From the NCBI RefSeq assembly GCF_002237555.1, contig NZ_CP022540.1:744001-808000 (forward strand): 64,000 nucleotides of DNA, given 5' to 3'. Origin of the DNA: Antarctobacter heliothermus. GTDB lineage: Bacteria > Pseudomonadota > Alphaproteobacteria > Rhodobacterales > Rhodobacteraceae. The notes beneath the pieces were generated by a model. That model saw only the letters and a list, made by a program, of their open reading frames with translations, did not search any database and was not told where the DNA came from. The stretch's first letter is position 1. Every line of letters starts with the position of its first letter. A program made the position numbers and the translations under genes. Below, piece by piece: positions 61,432-64,000 of the stretch.

Positions 61432-62583
61432 TCACCCCTTCATCGAATCCCAGAAGCTTTTGACCGACCGGAAAAAGCTGGAGCTTTCCGGATTGTTGTC
61501 TTCGGCCAGAGATTCAAACTCCCGCAACAGTTCTTTTTGCTTGGAAGTCAGGTTCACCGGCGTTTCCACCGCCAGTTCGATGAACATGTCCCCTGTCGCC
61601 CCGCCGCGCAGCGCGGGCATACCCTTGCTGCGCAAGCGCATCTGACGACCCGATTGACTGCCCGAGGGGATCTTGACCCTGCTGCGGCCGCCGTCAATCG
61701 TCGGCACCTCGATGTCACCACCCAGCGCTGCCACGGTCATCGAAACCGGCACGCGGCAGTGCAGTTCGGCGCCGTCGCGTTCAAAGATTCCGTGCGGCTC
61801 GACCTCGATGAAGATGTACAGATCCCCCGGAGGGCCTCCGCGCATTCCGGCCTCACCCTCACCGGCCAGCCGAATTCGGGTGCCCGTTTCGACCCCTGCC
61901 GGGATATTCACCGACAAAGCGCGCTCTTTTTGGACACGGCCAGCGCCGCTACAGACATTGCACGGGTTTTTGATGATCTGGCCCAGACCCGAACAAGTCG
62001 GACAGGTCCGCTCCACTGTAAAGAACCCCTGCGTGGCACGCACCTTACCCAGACCCGAACAAGTCGGACAGGTCGTCGGCTCTGCGCCCCCTTCGGCACC
62101 CGATCCGTTGCATTCATCACATTGCACCGAGGTCGGCACCTTGATGGTCTTTTGCAGCCCGTTATAGGCATCCTCAAGCGTCACACGCAGGTTGTACCGC
62201 AGGTCAGCCCCACGCGCCGCACGCTGACGGCCCCCCTGACGGCCCCCCATGAAGTCGCCGAACAGATCATCGAACACATCGGAAAAAGCGCTGGCGAAAT
62301 CGCCGTTGCCGCCCATGCCACCGGGGCCGCCGGGACGCTGACCTCCGCCCATGCCGCCCTCGAACGCGGCATGACCAAACCGGTCATAGGCCGCCTTTTT
62401 CTCAGCGTCCTTCAGAACCTCGTGCGCCTCATTGGCTTCCTTGAACTGCGCTTCGGCGTCGGGCTTGTCAGCATTGCGATCGGGGTGCAGCTCTTTCGCC
62501 TTGGCGCGATAGGCTTTCTTGATCTCTTCCGCCGAGGCGCCGCGCTGGAGACCGAGCACCTCGTAATAATCACGTTTGGACAT
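61432..62583 (-). CDS. dnaJ: Chaperone protein DnaJ
   Basis: 383 residues from ATG 62583. J domain with HPD ([54 protein letters not shown]), a Gly/Phe-rich region ([17 protein letters not shown]), a zinc-finger domain with four CxxCxGxG repeats ([32 protein letters not shown]) and the substrate-binding C-terminus. It stimulates DnaK ATPase; dnaK lies 80 bases upstream in the same direction. Zinc repeats 2 and 3 are identical at the DNA level over 27 bases (separate entry). Confidence 0.97.
   Translation of the reverse strand: MSKRDYYEVLGLQRGASAEEIKKAYRAKAKELHPDRNADKPDAEAQFKEANEAHEVLKDAEKKAAYDRFGHAAFEGGMGGGQRPGGPGGMGGNGDFASAFSDVFDDLFGDFMGGRQGGRQRAARGADLRYNLRVTLEDAYNGLQKTIKVPTSVQCDECNGSGAEGGAEPTTCPTCSGLGKVRATQGFFTVERTCPTCSGLGQIIKNPCNVCSGAGRVQKERALSVNIPAGVETGTRIRLAGEGEAGMRGGPPGDLYIFIEVEPHGIFERDGAELHCRVPVSMTVAALGGDIEVPTIDGGRSRVKIPSGSQSGRQMRLRSKGMPALRGGATGDMFIELAVETPVNLTSKQKELLREFESLAEDNNPESSSFFRSVKSFWDSMKG
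61982..62074. repeat. 27-bp direct repeat inside dnaJ zinc-finger region
   Basis: The 27 bases at 61982-62008 recur exactly at 62048-62074. They encode the C-P-T-C-S-G-L-G zinc repeats and include synonymous positions, so the identity is more than protein constraint demands. The spacing (66 bases, a multiple of three) would allow an in-frame repeat loss by recombination. Confidence 0.85.
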
Positions 62584-62663
62584 GGCTGTCCTCCTCATTG
62601 CGGAACGTCAAGGGCCGGCCCGGTGTCCGGACCGGCCCCAGATTGGTTCCGAGGGCGATGGCC

Positions 62664-64000
62664 TCAGGCCCGCTTGTTGTCGTCGAGATCCTCAAAGTCC
62701 GCATCGACGATGTCATCGTCTCCCGCCGGACCCGAAGACGCATCGGCGCCATGCGGTTCGTCGCTGCCTTCGTCGGCTTGCGCCTTGTAGATCGCTTCAC
62801 CCAGCTTCATCGCGGATTCCGTCACGTTCTGGATACCGCTCTTGAGCTTGTCCGCCGTGATGTCGTCCTTTTCAAGGTCATCGCGCAGCGCGGCAAGCGC
62901 CAGTTCGATCACCTCGACAGTCGACGGGTCGACCTTGTCGCCATGCTCTTCGACCGATTTTTCGGTCGAATGGATCAGGCTTTCGGCCTGGTTCTTGGCT
63001 TCGACAAGCTCCTTGCGGGCCTTGTCGCCTTCGGCGTTCTCTTCCGCCTCTTTGACCATGCGATCGATGTCGTCTTCCGACAAACCGCCCGACGCCTGAA
63101 TGGTGATCTGCTGTTCCTTGCCGGTCGCCTTATCCTTGGCGCCGACCGACACGATGCCGTTGGCGTCGATGTCAAAGGTCACTTCGATCTGCGGCATGCC
63201 GCGCGGCGACGGCGGGATGTCCTCAAGGTTGAACTGGCCCAACATCTTGTTGTCGGCAGCCATCTCACGCTCACCCTGGAAGACACGGATCGTCACGGCC
63301 GACTGGTTGTCTTCGGCGGTCGAAAAGACCTGAGACTTCTTGGTCGGGATCGTGGTGTTCCGGTCGATCAGGCGGGTGAACACGCCACCCAGCGTTTCGA
63401 TGCCCAACGACAGCGGGGTCACGTCCAGCAGCACGACGTCTTTGACGTCACCCTGAAGAACACCGGCCTGAATGGCGGCACCCATGGCAACCACTTCGTC
63501 CGGGTTCACACCCTTGTGCGGCTCCTTGCCAAAGAATTTGGTCACTTCTTCCATGACCTTCGGCATCCGGGTCTGACCACCGACAAGGACAACCTCGTCG
63601 ATCTCATCCTTGGAAATACCGGCATCCTTCAGCGCGGCCATGCAGGGCTTGATCGAGTTCTTGATCAGGTCGCCCACAAGGCTTTCCAGCTTGGCACGGG
63701 TCAGTTTCATGACCATGTGCAGCGGCTGACCGTTGGCACCCATCGAGATGAACGGCTGGTTGATTTCCGTCTGCGTGGCCGAGGACAGTTCGATCTTGGC
63801 CTTTTCTGCCGCCTCTTTCAGGCGCTGCAGGGCCATCTTGTCCTTGGTCAGATCGACCGAATGCTCTTTTTTGAACTCGGCCGCCAGATAGTTGACGATC
63901 CGCATGTCAAAGTCTTCGCCACCCAAGAAAGTGTCGCCGTTGGTCGATTTGACCTCAAACAGACCATCGTCGATTTCAAGGATGGTCACGTCGAATGTAC
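62664..64000 (-). CDS. dnaK: Chaperone protein DnaK (partial, N-terminus beyond window)
   Basis: About 445 residues of the C-terminal two-thirds of DnaK; the frame is open to base 64000, beginning within [35 protein letters not shown]. Seen are the ATPase-lobe segment [16 protein letters not shown], the linker and substrate-binding domain ([64 protein letters not shown]), [21 protein letters not shown] and the helical lid ending in an acidic [13 protein letters not shown] tail. ATP-dependent folding of nascent and stress-damaged proteins with DnaJ and GrpE. Confidence 0.98.
   Translation of the reverse strand, partial: TFDVTILEIDDGLFEVKSTNGDTFLGGEDFDMRIVNYLAAEFKKEHSVDLTKDKMALQRLKEAAEKAKIELSSATQTEINQPFISMGANGQPLHMVMKLTRAKLESLVGDLIKNSIKPCMAALKDAGISKDEIDEVVLVGGQTRMPKVMEEVTKFFGKEPHKGVNPDEVVAMGAAIQAGVLQGDVKDVVLLDVTPLSLGIETLGGVFTRLIDRNTTIPTKKSQVFSTAEDNQSAVTIRVFQGEREMAADNKMLGQFNLEDIPPSPRGMPQIEVTFDIDANGIVSVGAKDKATGKEQQITIQASGGLSEDDIDRMVKEAEENAEGDKARKELVEAKNQAESLIHSTEKSVEEHGDKVDPSTVEVIELALAALRDDLEKDDITADKLKSGIQNVTESAMKLGEAIYKAQADEGSDEPHGADASSGPAGDDDIVDADFEDLDDNKRA

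Overview
The window is chromosomal DNA of an alphaproteobacterium, most likely a marine member of the Rhodobacterales (Roseobacter group). Pointers are a GcrA cell-cycle regulator, the rimP-nusA-ylxR/L7Ae-infB order, a secA with the alphaproteobacterial layout, many solute-binding-protein-dependent transporters (Liv-type, TAXI-TRAP, NitT/TauT, Frc), high GC with strong third-position bias, and no insertion sequence, phage, CRISPR array or tRNA that I can recognise. Both ends are cut inside genes: gcrA at the left and dnaK at the right.

Layout. 1-5.5 kb: partial gcrA (minus) with a structured leader, a lone ABC-2 permease, then a two-gene unit of an exported OmpA-like protein and a 1125-residue exported protein ending in a caspase-like protease domain with an EF-hand-like loop. 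5.5-7.3 kb: an isopropylmalate-dehydrogenase-type enzyme under a GntR/FCD regulator. 8-15.3 kb: a LysR regulator divergent from a branched-chain-amino-acid-type ABC system whose second permease and both ATPases are one polypeptide, followed by an internally deleted aldehyde dehydrogenase and an SDR. 15.3-20.8 kb (minus): a TAXI-type TRAP operon with an HTH-less periplasmic-binding-fold protein at its head and a second multi-pass membrane protein at its tail. 21.2-26 kb (minus): two small exported proteins, a NitT/TauT-type ABC importer and an ABC-2 exporter pair of the type found beside PQQ-dependent alcohol oxidation genes. 26.5-33.2 kb: a sugar/sugar-acid module (KduD-like SDR, enolase-superfamily dehydratase, ROK regulator) divergent from a FrcBCA sugar importer. 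33.3-46.4 kb: a tightly packed glycogen operon glgP-glgB-glgC-glgA-glgX-malQ-pgm. 46.5-52 kb: rimP-nusA-ylxR-infB, with a leader that reads like a transcription attenuator, closed by a strong terminator. 52-64 kb: housekeeping genes (a 40-residue small protein, mutT, argJ, ppiC, secA, a frameshifted secA-neighbour gene, a PstS-like/OmpA fusion, radC, dnaJ, partial dnaK).

How the parts work together. The left half is accessory: import systems, each with its own local regulator (GntR, LysR, ROK) and, in most cases, a visible inverted repeat next to the regulator or operon. The right half is core metabolism and information processing. The glycogen operon holds synthesis (GlgC, GlgA, GlgB) and breakdown (GlgP, GlgX, MalQ), with Pgm linking glucose-1-phosphate to glycolysis; most of the genes overlap by ATGA, so they are probably translated together under one promoter that carries a LacI-type palindrome. 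The observations most worth following are the rimP-nusA leader attenuator, the OmpA/caspase-like exported pair, the PQQ-associated transporter cluster with a small acidic PepSY-like protein, and the gcrA leader.
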